Of a DNA stretch of 5,123 nucleotides, positions 5,099 to 5,123 are shown one piece after another; positions within the stretch are counted from its first letter, which is position 1, and every line of letters begins with the position of its first letter. The notes below the pieces were generated by a model, which made no database searches, was not told where the DNA came from, and saw only the letters and a program-made list of their open reading frames with translations. The DNA lies in contig CAZBWI010000066.1 of the NCBI GenBank assembly GCA_964495825.1, positions 1-5,123 on the forward strand, read 5' to 3'. The position numbers and the translations under genes were made by a program. The DNA is from CAJBLF01 sp964495825 (GTDB taxonomy: Bacteria > Patescibacteriota > Gracilibacteria > Absconditabacterales > Absconditicoccaceae).

Positions 5099-5123
5099 GG
5101 TTGTAATAATATTCCCATAGTTT

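Larger units (their letters stand above)
4902..5123. other. Hairpin-dense region without a convincing gene
   Basis: No supported gene occurs here. A 26-codon frame from ATG 4963 to TGA 5040-5042 exists but runs through hairpins and lacks family similarity. The stretch holds five hairpin units: 4903-4925, 4934-4953, 4955-4970, 4996-5010 and 5033-5089. TTGACA at 4985-4990 looks like a -35 box, but no good -10 lies 16-18 nt downstream. Confidence 0.5.

Overview
This is an AT-rich bacterial window with three genes, all on the + strand, separated by unusually structured intergenic DNA. All three genes end in TAA. Glycine is always GGN and tryptophan TGG, with no in-frame TGA, so the standard bacterial code fits and recoding of UGA is not supported. 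Arginine is mostly AGA/AGG, lysine and asparagine are abundant, and two of the three genes lack a Shine-Dalgarno sequence. This style fits a small-genome, probably anaerobic bacterium; Patescibacteria/CPR is one possibility, but no marker gene here fixes the taxon.

Layout: 1-336 is non-coding, with an 11-bp inverted repeat and a repeated TACTGACATTT motif. 353-2800 (possibly really starting at 337) is a ClpC-type double AAA+ unfoldase with a UVR-like middle domain, an IGF ClpP-docking loop and a reduced N-domain. A strong hairpin terminator (2834-2855) follows, then a 17-nt palindrome (2851-2867) that touches a consensus promoter, TTGACA-N17-TATACT (2869-2897). That promoter drives 2925-4109, a divergent AbiEii/MenT-like nucleotidyltransferase with no visible antitoxin. 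After a second terminator (4138-4169), 4170-4440 holds two folded elements: a 54-nt interrupted stem and a REP-like CTTTTGG/CCAAAAG hairpin. 4484-4849 encodes a lipoprotein carrying a single [4Fe-4S] ferredoxin domain, closed by a third terminator. From 4903 to 5089 there are five further hairpin units, one with 12-bp arms around an inner stem, and no convincing gene.

The genes appear to be separate transcription units rather than an operon: each is followed by its own terminator, and the second and third have a promoter or promoter-like site of their own. A functional link between the unfoldase, the nucleotidyltransferase and the ferredoxin is therefore not supported by layout. The best leads are the apparent frameshift at the clpC start, the orphan nucleotidyltransferase behind an operator-like palindrome, the surface-anchored ferredoxin and the hairpin-dense spacers.
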